From positions 62,001-126,000 of the forward strand of contig MQVO02000010.1 of the NCBI GenBank assembly GCA_001986395.2: DNA of 64,000 bases, in the 5' to 3' direction. The number at the start of each line of letters is the position of its first letter. Within the stretch, counting starts at the first letter, position 1. The DNA comes from Irpex lacteus. Its lineage: Eukaryota > Basidiomycota > Agaricomycetes > Polyporales > Irpicaceae. The translations under genes and the position numbers were made by a program. Positions 23,770 through 35,107 of this stretch are shown one piece after another. The notes below the pieces were generated by a model. The model saw nothing but the letters and a program-made list of their open reading frames with translations, had not been told where the DNA came from and did no database searches.

Positions 23770-26700
23770 ATGTCAGAACAAAATTCTGACGTGTATAATT
23801 TGCTTAGCTCTCCAGGGGCTAGCACCTCACAAGCTGGGCGTGCTGAATCCTTGGGAAGGCAATCGGTTTTCCGCGCACCGTCCGCCGACTCGTCTTTGTT
23901 GACCTCGCTGCCGAGCAATGGGGCAAAGACACCCTACGTCGAAGTGCGCACTCTCTCTGAAGCAGAGAAGGCTCGTTATGCGACGGATTTCTCTGAACGC
24001 CCAATGTCTGACAAGGAGGCGTTTCCGGAAAGCACTTTGGAGGCCATCGTCGGAGAATTGACAGAGGATGGAGAGGACTACTACTACGTCAAATTGGTGA
24101 ACGGCCAAGTCTTTAGGGTACGTCGCTATTTTGTCCGAATATTATGATTCATATTGAACTTGTATCGCAGTTCGCAGCAGATAACTTTGCCGTTCAGCAC
24201 CCTCACCTTGTCACGGGTTACGGTATGCTCTGATTAGTTGTCAAATGACTCGATACTGACACAAAAAGCAGTTTCGAAGAAGCAGTACGATGAGCTGGAG
24301 CCCTTTGACCCATCAGCATCATATGTGCATCCAACATCACGTCCACGAACCAAGGGTAGCAAAGATTCTTCGATGACACCCGGAGACGGTGAAGCAGACG
24401 AATTTGCTCTCGGAGATGAGACGTCCGAGTCAGACGGAGAAATTGAGGATTACGAGGAGGAAAGCGATCCTGCCAAGATGCGACGTAGCTCGCGACCAGC
24501 GACTATCAAAATCACCTTGAAGCAGTCTACACTTCCATTCAGTCCCAAGAAGACTCGTGCAAGGACGGCCCCTGACCGTTCTGCTGTCCTACTGGATGAC
24601 TCTGATGATGAAAATCCACTCGATGGCTCGATGAGCCCCGCTCCGCGGAGGTCCACTCGCTCGAAGAAGGGTGCACGGCTAAACTTGGATGATGCTGAAT
24701 TCGTGGAACTTGCAGAAGACAGCGATGATTACGGAGAGACTCCTCAGCCAAAGAAGAAGGCTCTTCGTCGCAATAAGGCCTCCAGACCTGCATATGGCTG
24801 TTTCAGGCTTATTGCGGAGGCCGACTACGATTCTGACGAGGACACTGCCGTGCTCCGGGCGCATAGAGGGGATTGCGCAAAGTGCAACGGTCTTCCCGCG
24901 CATGTACAACTACAACAGCTGAAGAAAAAGAAGCCCAAGAAACGAAAATCTCGCCGTGAGGAGGACGAGTTCGAGGACAATGACGATGATGACGTTAGAG
25001 CCGCCAAGCTCGGAGGATGGGTTAGGTGGTAAGTAGCTTTGCTATGACATATGCTCATTCTGGTAACCATTCCGTGAAGCTTGCGATGCCCTGTAGTCGC
25101 ACATTGGAACTGTCTGGCCAGATCACAGCGAGATGAGATTTTGAAAGCTGCCAACACGAAGGCTCGTGCCGAGTGGGAGGCTTCAAAACCCGACACCGAG
25201 GATGAAGAAGAACTTGCCCGGCATAAAGAACGTGAACCGGTCAAGAGGACGACTCTCGATATCTATGAGGCAACCGAGTTCATCTGTGGCTCTTGTATGC
25301 GCGGTGGTATCTGCTATTGCTGCAAGGAAGTCGTGCTGAAGGAGGAAGGAGTCGTTCCATCTATGGAAAAGGCTCCTGAAGAGAAAGCTGTGCCAACCGC
25401 CGCAGATGATGATGTTCACATGGAAGAGGGTACGACTGCGCCCTTCAACGAGGAAAAGCCTCCGATTGACAAGGACGCAATGCTCGACGAGCTCCTCTTC
25501 CGATGCTCTCTGTGCAAGCGTTTGGCGCACTATTCCCATCTTCCTGCTCCGCCTGATTTTCCAGAGCTCGAAGACGATCCTGTCGCTCTCGCCGAATACT
25601 ACCAATACACCACAGGCTGGCAATGTGCAGACTGCCGCTCGTTCGTCTATTCTGTGGAATCTATCCTGGCGTGGAGGCCATACCCGGAGAACGCAGTGGA
25701 GAAGAAGCTCGCTTCAGGAATTGCACCAAACCACAAGGATCCTCTTCCTAGGGAGTACCTCGTCAAGTGGACCGATCGTAGCTACCGACGAGTGCAGTGG
25801 GTACCTCATATGTGGCTTCTGGCTACGGCACCGGCCAAGCTCAAGAATTTCTTGGAGCGCGGGTCTACGGTTGCACTGCTGCCAGAAGCGGTGTCGAATG
25901 CCACCGCAGAGGGCGGAGAGGTCAACGATCCGGTGTCAACCTTTGGGGTTGGCGCAGATGAGGCTGAAGGCACGGAGATACATGATATCACGATACTATC
26001 GGGAAGCCCCGATGCCGTACCTGACGCAGAAAGAAGGATCCAGCCTGCATGGAAAACGGTTGATCGCGCTTTGGACGTCTTACTCTGGAAACCTGGGAAC
26101 CGGATCAAGAAAGCTAAAGGAAGGGAGAGCGAAGTGAGAGACGAGGTTGAGAAGGAGAGGGAAGCCGCCTTCGATTTGGGAGAGCAGCCAAGCAGTGACT
26201 TGTTGGAAACCGTCGACGAGTACTGCAAACGGATCAAGGGGCGCATCACGATAGCAGATATCGACAAGGTAGTCTGGGGCTTCTTTAAGTGGAAGGATCT
26301 CGGCTACGACCAGGGTATGTAGCCGCCTTTCGACTTGTCCTACTCGCGCTGAACGGTTTAATTAGCAACCTGGGACTCGCCACCTCGTCGTGGAACCCCT
26401 GCGTTTGAGGCCTTTGAGTCTGCTTTCAGTCGCTATCTCGAGTCTCGCAAGGTAACAGTGCGGCTTCTGACTAAGCAAGAGCGCGAAGCCTTCGACAACC
26501 TCCCGCACGACCAATTCAGGAAGAAATATGCCTTCACACACGACAAGCAACCCAAGCTGGGTCAAGACGAATACAAGCTTATGCCTTTCCAGGTTGATGG
26601 CGTCAATTGGTTGTGTAATAATTGGTGGAATAGACAACACTGTATCTTGGCTGACGAGATGGGTTTGGTGAGTCAATACGGCTCAGTCATATGTATCTCC

Positions 26701-29700
26701 TACTGACATCGCGTGTAGGGTAAAACCGTGCAAATCGTCACGTTCATCGGTCAGATCGTGAAAGGATTCACCGAAGGGTATTCCGCCTGCCCAGTATTGG
26801 TAGTCGTACCCAACTCCACCATCACCAATTGGGTACGAGAATTTGAACGCTGGGCCCCTAAACTTCGAGTGGTACCTTTCTATGGCGATGCGAAGTCCCG
26901 CGAGATCGTCAAGCAGTATGAGCTATATCACCCGACCACCGCTAAACAGACTACCGGAGCGAAGTACCATGTTCTGGTGACCACCTACGAGACCATCACG
27001 AGTGCTCGGGACTCTTCGAGTGTTTTCAAGCATGCACCTCGTTGGGAGGCGCTAGTCGTGGATGAGGGACAGAGACGTATGTGCTTGTACTGGACGCTGT
27101 GTTGCTTACTTATTCTAAAGCTTTTGTCGTGTAGTCAAAAGCGACAGTAGTTTGCTCTTCAAGAAGCTCAAGGAACTGAATGTCGTGCACAGAATTATCC
27201 TTACCGGAGTATGTCCTTGAACCTGGAACACAACTGTTTACTGACAGGTTATTACCACAGACGCCTTTGAACAACAACATCCGCGAGTTGTTCAATCTCA
27301 TGAACTTCCTTGACCCGATTGAATGGAACGACCTGAACACTCTTGAGAAGGAGTACGTAGACCTAACAGAAGAGAAGATCAAGGAGCTTCACCATAAGCT
27401 GCGACCTTACTTCTTGCGGCGAGTGAAGTCTGAAGTGCTCCAGCTTCCTCCTAAGGTGCGTAGAATCCCTACTGCTCTCGGTTTCTCTTGACAACGGTTT
27501 CCTGTAGAACGAAGTCATCGTGCCTATCAGCATGACCCCCTTACAGAAGGAAACATATAAGTCGATCCTGAGTAAGTATTCTCGACGTGAACGCATGTTT
27601 GTACTCATTTGCCTCAGGTCAAAACTTGAAGGCTCTGCAATCTATCGCTACCGCCGTTGGGACGAAGGTCAACACAGCTGCCAGTAAGACGAACATGAAT
27701 AACATTTTGATGCAGCTTCGCAAGTACGTCCATCCTTAGTCGACGCATTGGCGTTCTTCTAATATTCCTGGCTTAGGTGTCTTCAGCATCCCTATCTTAC
27801 AGCTCCGGATATGGAGCCTAGGGGATTGCCGCCAACGGAGACGCATGAAAACCTAGTCTCTGCCAGCGCGAAGCTCATGATGTTGCGGATGTTGTTGCCA
27901 AAGCTGAAAACCCGTGGGCATCGTGTTTTGCTCTTCAGTCAGGTACGATTCTACGCATCTTGCACATACTACTTTCCTGAGCCTTTATAGTTCGTTATCA
28001 TGCTGGACATCATTGAGGACTATCTACGAGGGGAAGGTATCAAGTATCTTCGTCTAGTGAGTGTCTTTGTCATTACTGTGACCATCCAAATTCACATGTA
28101 TTGCTCGTAAAGGACGGTAACACGAAGCAAGCAGATCGCCAGAAGGACATGGACACGTTCAACAAGCCCGACTCGGACGTCTTTATCTACATCCTCAGTA
28201 CACGAGCAGGCGGTGTAGGTATCAACCTCTGGTCTGCGGACACAGTCATCATATTCGATCCCGATTTCAATCCTCACCAGGTATGCTCATATTCTTTGAT
28301 GTCTTTTCGACTGTTACTAATAGCAGTTATAGGATCTTCAAGTAAGTCAATAGGTCACGCACCGCTGTCATTGTTTGCTAACGTCAATTAGGCTATCGCA
28401 CGAGCGCATCGATACGGCCAGCAGAAGACTTGTCTCGTGTTCAAGTTTATGATGAAAGACTCTGCGGAAGGCATGTCGTTTCGGAGTCTCTTTTTTTATC
28501 CTGTAATTTAACTTGGATCACAGAACGAATCATGCAAACCGGAAAGAAGAAGCTGGTCCTCGATCATCTTATCGTGCAAAAGATGGACGAGGAAGATAGC
28601 GATGTCCAGTCCATACTCACCTTCGGAGCCCAAGCTCTCTTCGAAGAGGACGGCGCCTCAGCAAGAGACATCCACTGTAAGCCTCGTTCTATGAGTGTCC
28701 GTGCCTTGTATGCTTATCATTCAAAAGACTCCGATCATGACATCGACAAGCTCATCGAGAAGACTGAGACCGAGGGCGACCAGCAAGAGCCTCAAGCTGG
28801 AGAGGGCGCAGCATTCTCCTTTGCCAAGATATGGTCAGCTGACAAAGATCAGCTCGAGGACCTGGAGACGGATGATGCAGCGAGACAAGCTCAGGACGAT
28901 GCTTGGGCTAAGACGCTGCAGCGTATTGCAGAGGAAAGAGCGAAAGAGGAGCTGGTTGAGATCTCCGGTCGTGGAGCGAAGAGAAGGGCCGCGCCCGTCT
29001 TCCCTCAGGTATGCAGGTAAATTTGACGTGCCTGGGTGTGTGATAGCTAAATCCCCTTTCTCTAGCAATACGCATTTGATGATAGTCCTCCCAAGCAGAA
29101 AAAGGGCAAAGGCAAGGCCAAAGCTCCTGCGCCGGAAGAGGATGATGTGTACGCAGCCTCCGAGATCGAGTCTGATGCCAGTTCGGTAGCGTTGGCAGGG
29201 GGTGCTCTGAGAGAAGACCTCGCAACGCTGAAGGAAGCAACGAAAAGGAGGGAACTCTCTCCTGAGCGTATCATTCTGTACCCTGCACGACCTCCTTCTC
29301 CAGTGGTTGATGACCAACCGTGTGGGCTGTGTGGACTTTACCACCCGGACAGTCCATGTTACATGACGGAGAGTTCGCAGAATTTGGCGGAGTACAGGAA
29401 TATCCTCATGAATCACGCTGGAGAAGAAAGTCTGGAAGACCGGGTAAGCACCTGCTCATGACTTACTGGGAATGTATCCATTGTTGCTTACCGTCCACAC
29501 AGAGAACTGCGATCGCTGTCATTGACGAGACCTTACACAAGCGAGGGGACATGTACCTGATCTTCGGGCAGCCTCTTCATCCTGTAGGGAATATACGCAG
29601 GCCAATGCCACCCCCGAAAACTGGGCATATCTCAAATCCCTCTCCCTTTGCTACTACGAATGGTGCTTCAACTGGATTCCAACCACGACATAAGCCCCTA

Positions 29701-30059
29701 CCGATTCCTCGAGCAGCTCCCGTCGCAGGTTCATCTAAGCGTGCTGCTTCACCACATGCTTCTGGCCCTCCGCCGAAGAAGGTGAAGGAGAACGTCAAAG
29801 CTGCCTGCGCGCTTTGCAACGGGTACCACTCCCTCAAGAACTGTCCTGTCGTCAAGATGGGCTCTGCCAGGTATGTGACGCTCTTGTAACTGCTCTACGC
29901 GGAACTTGACAAATTTTACGTGTCCGTAGCATTGCAAACGAGATTCAACGGTTGAAGGGAGATCCAGCACACGCCTCGACCGTCGAGCAGCTGTCGTCGC
30001 TGCATTACACATACAAGGCGCGCGAAATGCTTGCAGCGAGCACTGCGCAGCCCCAATGA
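23770..30059 (+). CDS. CHD/Mit1-like chromatin remodeling ATPase with PHD-like zinc region
   Basis: SNF2-family nucleosome remodeler, closest in layout to fission yeast Mit1 of the SHREC silencing complex. Twenty exons sum to 4,941 nt (1,646 aa). Order: a chromo/Tudor-like N-terminus ([20 protein letters not shown]); an acidic, basic low-complexity region; a Cys-rich PHD-like block ([37 protein letters not shown]); a chromodomain-like strand [18 protein letters not shown]; the ATPase with ADEMGLGKTVQ; a DEGQR box in place of DEAH; LTGTPLNNN; and helicase C motifs ([28 protein letters not shown]). The C-terminus carries two matching CCHC-type knuckles, [13 protein letters not shown] and [14 protein letters not shown] 9-nt exon (28333-28341, DLQ) and a GC-AG intron (28471-28523) fall within the helicase. 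Remodeler identity is firm; the Mit1 assignment is inference from domain order. Confidence 0.88.
28333..28341 (+). other. 9-nt coding micro-exon in the remodeler
   Basis: GATCTTCAA between a TATAG acceptor and a GTAAGT donor encodes DLQ, giving [18 protein letters not shown], the conserved helicase motif V-VI region. Leaving it out would delete three invariant residues. Confidence 0.85.
28471..28523 (+). other. GC-AG intron in the remodeler
   Basis: Exon ends GCGGAAG, intron begins GCATGT and ends GGATCACAG. Splicing gives [15 protein letters not shown], matching SNF2 proteins; the only nearby GT breaks frame. Confidence 0.85.
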
Positions 30060-30521
30060 CCGCCTGTGTTACTACCTGTAGATGACACACAGACTTTCCT
30101 ATCCTCGCCCATATACCATCAACTTTCTGAGCTAAGCTGCCACAACCATTTTGTTTATTATTGACCAACCCATAGAACACATTGGTTCGGTCTGTTGTCC
30201 GTGATATATGTATAGTCGATATAGTCTCATACAATATACTTTTCTTGATGTTTTTCCGTCGCTATGTATGCCCGACAAGAGCGTGTTTGTCCGGCTGTGG
30301 CCCCGAAGGGCGTCGGAGTTGAACTCACGTTGTATGCATGCACCGCGCTATATGGCGGCGTATAAAACTGGGCGCTCTCGAGTCTCGACGTTTCAAGTTT
30401 CCTCCTTACCATCTCCTCCGTTTTTGAGCTCTCCCTCTGGCAGCAAGATTCCGTCGTTGTCGAACGGAGTTTGCTGTTGGATGGATCAGAAAGGGTTGGG
30501 CATGCAGTCCGAATCCTACCA
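30060..30521. other. Intergenic region remodeler / RNase III-like gene
   Basis: About 460 bp. It holds the 3' end of the remodeler and the promoter of the next gene, including a clear TATA-like box at 30361. Confidence 0.5.
30361..30367 (+). promoter_or_regulatory. TATA box candidate for the RNase III-like gene
   Basis: TATAAAA, 155 bp upstream of the proposed ATG at 30522 and in the same direction. Confidence 0.45.
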
Positions 30522-31793
30522 ATGGCCGTCTTCCGCGCCAGGTACGCATACAATCACTGCCTTTCGTCCCGCAGACCGCTGTATGCTAAAGTCATTCTCA
30601 CGGCACGTGGCCAGCCCCTTCCTCCGACTTAAAATCGAACTTTAGTAACCCCAACTTGAAGCGCCAACGACCAGATCTTTCTACTCCTCCGTCATCTACG
30701 ACTGCAGGCTCCGGGGCGAGGATGTCTGCGTTGCCTCCCATTCCCAAGTTGACTGGCGAAGTCCTCCTAGACGTCTTCACCCACAGGTCTCTGCGTTACC
30801 CAGGAGCTCCCATCGATGACAGCTCAGAGTACGGCGATAACATGCGCCTTGCGACTCTTGGGGAAGCTACCCTCAGAGCCGCTACGATTGATACCTTCTT
30901 TAGGAAACGGCCAATGTTGAAAGCAGAAGACATCGAGGTATGTTGTGTCACTCTCAGCTGCATGACTCACACAATAACATCGGCCACGTAGGAACAATGC
31001 AAGAATGCGCTGTCACCTAAGAACATCGAGGCATGGATTCGAGGGTACAAGCTGAGGGACAAGCTGAGATGCAGCCCAGATGCCCTCAAGGATCTCGATA
31101 GTCCAGATGTGCGTCACTAATGCCTGTGTCCCTATGCCAATTATCTCACTAGCGATATTCAGGAGATGAGGCACCTCTTCACGTCCTATTTGGGCGCCGT
31201 TTATGCCTCCCAGGGCATGACCGTCGCCCAGAACTGGATCGGTGCTCTCGTTGACCCAGAGTATGAACCCATGGACACCGATATGGATCAGCCTAACTAC
31301 CCCAAGAAGGTCAAGACAGAAACCTTCAGTCCCCCTCCTTCGTTCCCAGCCTATAACATCGCCGTTCCCACGGAGCCGGTTTCAATGCCGCCGCCACCGC
31401 CTCCGGCCAATCCACCGCCTCCGCTCCCCAACCCGATGACTCCTGCGCAGCCCTCTACTGCGTTCTTACCCATGTTCAATCAGACCGCTAATCAGCGCAG
31501 GGTGTTCGTCGAGTATCCCGCTCAGTTCTCCGGTCCCCCTCACGCGGGAAGATGGACAGTGAAGTGTGTCGGTGAGTACATAAGCTGATTTCGATCTGAT
31601 GAGCTAGTATGACATGAAATCGTGTCACAGTGAACGGAATCGAGAAAGGTGCCGGTTCAGGTGCCAGCAAGCAGCTCGCAAAGGAAGAGGCTGCCAAGCA
31701 AGCGTGGTATGCAATGGGATGGGCGGCTCGTGAGTATTCCCCACCCCATCGCTTACTCACCATTCTTAACGCTGTCTTTTGACAGGTGCCTAA
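30522..31793 (+). CDS. RNase III-fold / double-stranded RNA-binding protein with altered catalytic residues
   Basis: Six exons, 30522-30541, 30646-30937, 30992-31108, 31163-31571, 31631-31729 and 31786-31793, sum to 945 nt (314 aa). The start in the short first exon (MAVFRAS) is chosen because it alone joins in frame to NPNLKRQRPDL. Residues 45-150 resemble the RNase III domain: LLDVFTHRSLRYPG, then YGDNMRLATLGEATLRAATI aligning with the signature NERLEFLGDAVL. The metal-binding Glu of RLE is Ala here and the Asp of LGD is Glu, so nuclease activity is doubtful. A Pro-rich linker (PPPPPPANPPPPLP) leads to a C-terminal dsRBD-like segment: GRWTVKCVVNGIEKGAGSGA then KQLAKEEAAKQAW. It may act as an RNA-binding or ribosomal-type factor. 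No role is known. Confidence 0.75.
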
Positions 31794-32292
31794 TTATGTC
31801 TTTCACAACACGGAACATACTATTCCCCGGATTTCGACTGCATGTGTACAATTGTCTTCTGGCACTATGCGAAGGAGGGCGTCGTAGTAGTGAACGTCGA
31901 GCTGCGACGCCACTCTTTCGCACAGTTAAATATGGATTACATTTATGCTAGAACACAACTGTTCAGAGTGCTCCACTCAGTCAACAGTATTTAGTGGCAG
32001 TTGGACCTGTCTCGTGCAGTATTTCCTGACGAGAGTCGTCCTACGTTCACTATTAGTACAGTTGGACGCCTGGGGCAGGTCGAGCCAGGTGGATGGTAGG
32101 TGCATTGTTGTGGTGAACATGATGGGGTCGGAGCTGCGGGCGTGCGAGTGTTGTGTCAGTAGGGCATTGGCCCAGTGGATCCCGGCGATTGGTGGTCTCA
32201 CTCTTCGCATTCAAAAGTGTCCTTTGTTGATATGAGAGTAAAAAGTGTACGAAAATGTTTGTCTGGACTCGAAGGTATGAGAATTGTATTTG
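31794..32292. other. Convergent 3' intergenic region
   Basis: About 500 bp between two convergent genes, expected to hold only 3' untranslated sequence and terminators. No gene was recognised. Confidence 0.45.
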
Positions 32293-35107
32293 TTATACAC
32301 GAGAAATCGCCGAGACTTCTTGCAGACCATCCCAAACGGCGAACCTAGTCAGCGTGCGCTCAGTGTTGGCGCTCCCGACCGTGACTCGCTGTACCGGGGC
32401 AACAAACGCCATGGGCTGGAATACTGTGGTACCGTCCAGTGCAATCAGGAAGTCTCCAGCGTGTTGCCCATCGACGTACGCCGACGTGCTGTTTTCAGTC
32501 CCGAGCAACATAATCTCCAGCTCCGTTGCTGATGTGGTCGGTAGCGAGAAGTTGAAGAGCGGATAAACGATATTATACGAAGTGAATGCGAGGGTGGTCC
32601 CGTTACCGAATCTGGCGAAACCGAATGACGTGTCAGGTCCCGAGAGTAACTGCAGCGTTCCCGTGGCAAGAGGCTCGGAAGAACGTAGGGACAGCAATAC
32701 GGTGTAATTGTGACCCTTACTGCCTAACGGGGTGTGCAACGTGCCGTTTCGCAGCTGGGCGTCGTAACCATTGCCGCTTTTGTCTTTAATGATCCCAGAG
32801 GACGCGCCAGTGGACAGGGTGTAATCGGCAACTAGATCGGTTTTGCTCGCAATTCGTCGGTCAAGGTTCTGTCCAGGTGCACTGGCTTCCAGCTTGGGAT
32901 AAGCTGCGAGGAACTGTTCTCGAGTCAAATGACCTGGTCGGGATGCGGCCTGCCAACTCGCAGAAAGAATGACCGGTAAGCCTTCTTTGACACAGTAAAA
33001 TGCTTCCAGGGGCGTGGTAGCATTAGGGCCATGGTCATTCCATGCTGCCTATGTTGAAATCGAATCAATATGATGATTTCGGTATCATGCCTAACATGTC
33101 TGGACATACCATGATGTCCCCCACTAAGCGTGGCTCCGATATGGCCGGATTGTTCGATGCATTGCCTGAATAGTCGGTGAGTCACGAGGTGCAGGTCCAT
33201 GTGGAAGAACAAGTTATTACCTCTATCGAAGATATGCGGATCCCAGATACCTCCAGTATTAACGTTCGCGCCCTCCCATAGACGCGTCTGATTTAGCTGA
33301 GGCGGAAATGAACTGGTCTTAGGAAAGAATGAGGATACTAATCTTCCCACTTTTCATGAGAGCCCACACAACTCACTGGAGGTGCCTTGGTGACGATGTA
33401 CTGGAAGCTGTCTTCACTGTAAAGGGCGATAGAAATGTCAAATGAGATGCCGACACTGCGGATAGTTGGAAATCCAGACCTGTTGATAACTTCCCACCCT
33501 GAACGGATGAGGCTGAATGGGTCGTCTTGGCCAAAGTCCCTATGCGCAGCTCAGTGGATCCAGCGGAAGTGGCTGTGGCGAAGAGAATGCACATACCAAT
33601 GTTGTTGTATGATGTTCTTGTCGACCGAAGTCTTGTTAGATGGTTCATTGGTGCCCCAAATGCGGATAGTTTTGTTCGATTCTTGGGCTATGAAATCGCT
33701 CTAGTCCTTTCATAAGCGATATGGAAATAGGTTCTGGATAATTGGAATCACCATCGTGTTGACGAAGAAATTGTAGTCGTCCGCCAACTTTGAATCATAT
33801 TCATCCGCGCCTATGGAAACCTGTTCTGCAGTCACGCAAACGGTGTTAGGGGGTATGCTGAGCCGCAAAGAGCAAGCGAACTTACTGCTGTGAAACCATG
33901 GTAGGAATTCTGGAAATTGAACCGATGTGAGACCCAGTAACTGTAGAAACTCATGCATCACGGATACATGCCTTTCCATATGGATTTCACTGTCGGGATC
34001 GTGTCAGGGTGCGTGATATTCAGTAATGTTATGTCTGTAGACAGAGCAAGCTCCGGCTTCCACTGTGTAATGACTAACGCATGGCCCGGCTACGGCGTAC
34101 GAACTTCAGCTTGTGTCCGAGTCGCAGTCAACTAAACTCACCGACTCTATCTCCGGTATAATCGTGATCCCACGTTTCGCACAAGTTTGTTGGAGATCGT
34201 CGAACTCGGCACGACTGTACGTCTCATTTTTGAACGGAACCAGCCCTGCGAAGGCAGGATTGTCAGTTCCGAGACGGAATCGGGCGTAGGCGTCCGGGTG
34301 TCCTCTAGGGTTCACATTGTCGGATAAGTGCACATGCTGCAAGTGCATTGTTCGTTTCCGTCAATAGCGGAACTCCAACGCAAGAGATCGTACTCACGAA
34401 CTCGCTCATTTTGAACCACGACGCATACGCGCACACTTCCTTGAGGAAGTCAATGGGGTACCAGTGTCGACCGACATCTGAACCTCAGCATTACTGACTG
34501 GGATACGGACCGGTACTTGTCAACGCCTATGCTCACCCAGCATGAAACCTCGGGTCTTCCAGTCTGGCTGATCGTTGATCACTGAAGCAGGGAATTGACC
34601 ATCGGCCAGCACGAAGCCTTGCAGTAACGTCCGAGTGCCCCAAAAAGCCCCTCTCGCTCCGGCAGCGCTGATCTTCGCTCCCCGACTTGTTACTTCCAAT
34701 TCGTAGCCTTCGGCCGTCGGTGATCCGTATGCCAGGGTGTGGTTAGAATCATCTTTTATGGTTAGAAAAACATAATCGCTGAATCTGTTCAATGAGGACT
34801 CGGAACCCAACGAGAGAGAAGCGGATGTAGTTGGAAAGAGTTCCTTGAGATCGGACACGAATGTTTGTGCGAAATCATGGAGGGACGGCGGTATCAGCGT
34901 CAGGCCATCGTCCTGTGTGGACGAAGCATGTGCAGAATCTACTACAACATGAAGGTTAGATGGGAGACGGAAAGCGCTGTTTCCGATAGGTTTGAATGAA
35001 TGGACCGCAGGGACAAAGTTTGGATGCGGTACTATGCTCGCAGCATTGCTCAAGACGCCGATCGTGGTAAACCACGACAAGACGGAACGTAAGGTCAACG
35101 TGACCAT
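32293..35107 (-). CDS. GH20 beta-N-acetylhexosaminidase, secreted, with C-terminal LamG-like domain
   Basis: Hydrolyses terminal N-acetylhexosamine, for example chitin fragments. Twelve exons from 34537-35107 to 32293-33048 sum to 2,175 nt (724 aa). The ATG at 35107 gives a signal peptide (MVTLTLRSVLSWFTTIGVLS); an upstream in-frame ATG at 35158 spoils it. A GH20b-type N-terminal domain is followed by the TIM barrel: TRGFMLDVGRHWYP, MSEFHVHLSDN, ITIIPEIESPGHAL, and the catalytic Asp-Glu pair in VSIGADEYD. Then come RIWGTNEPSN, GIW..P and a final 200-residue beta-rich domain beginning LVADYTLSTGASSGIIKDKS, which resembles concanavalin-like/LamG folds. Exon 33886-33909 is only 24 nt and the intron before it (33910-33971) is GC-AG. 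It probably works outside the cell on chitin or glycoproteins. Confidence 0.9.
33910..33971 (-). other. GC-AG intron in the GH20 gene
   Basis: On the minus strand the exon ends TGGAAAG, the intron begins GCATGT and ends TTTCCAG. Splicing gives SIWKEFLPWFHS, the conserved GH20 sequence just before the catalytic pair. The GT two bases inside the donor would break frame. Confidence 0.82.
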
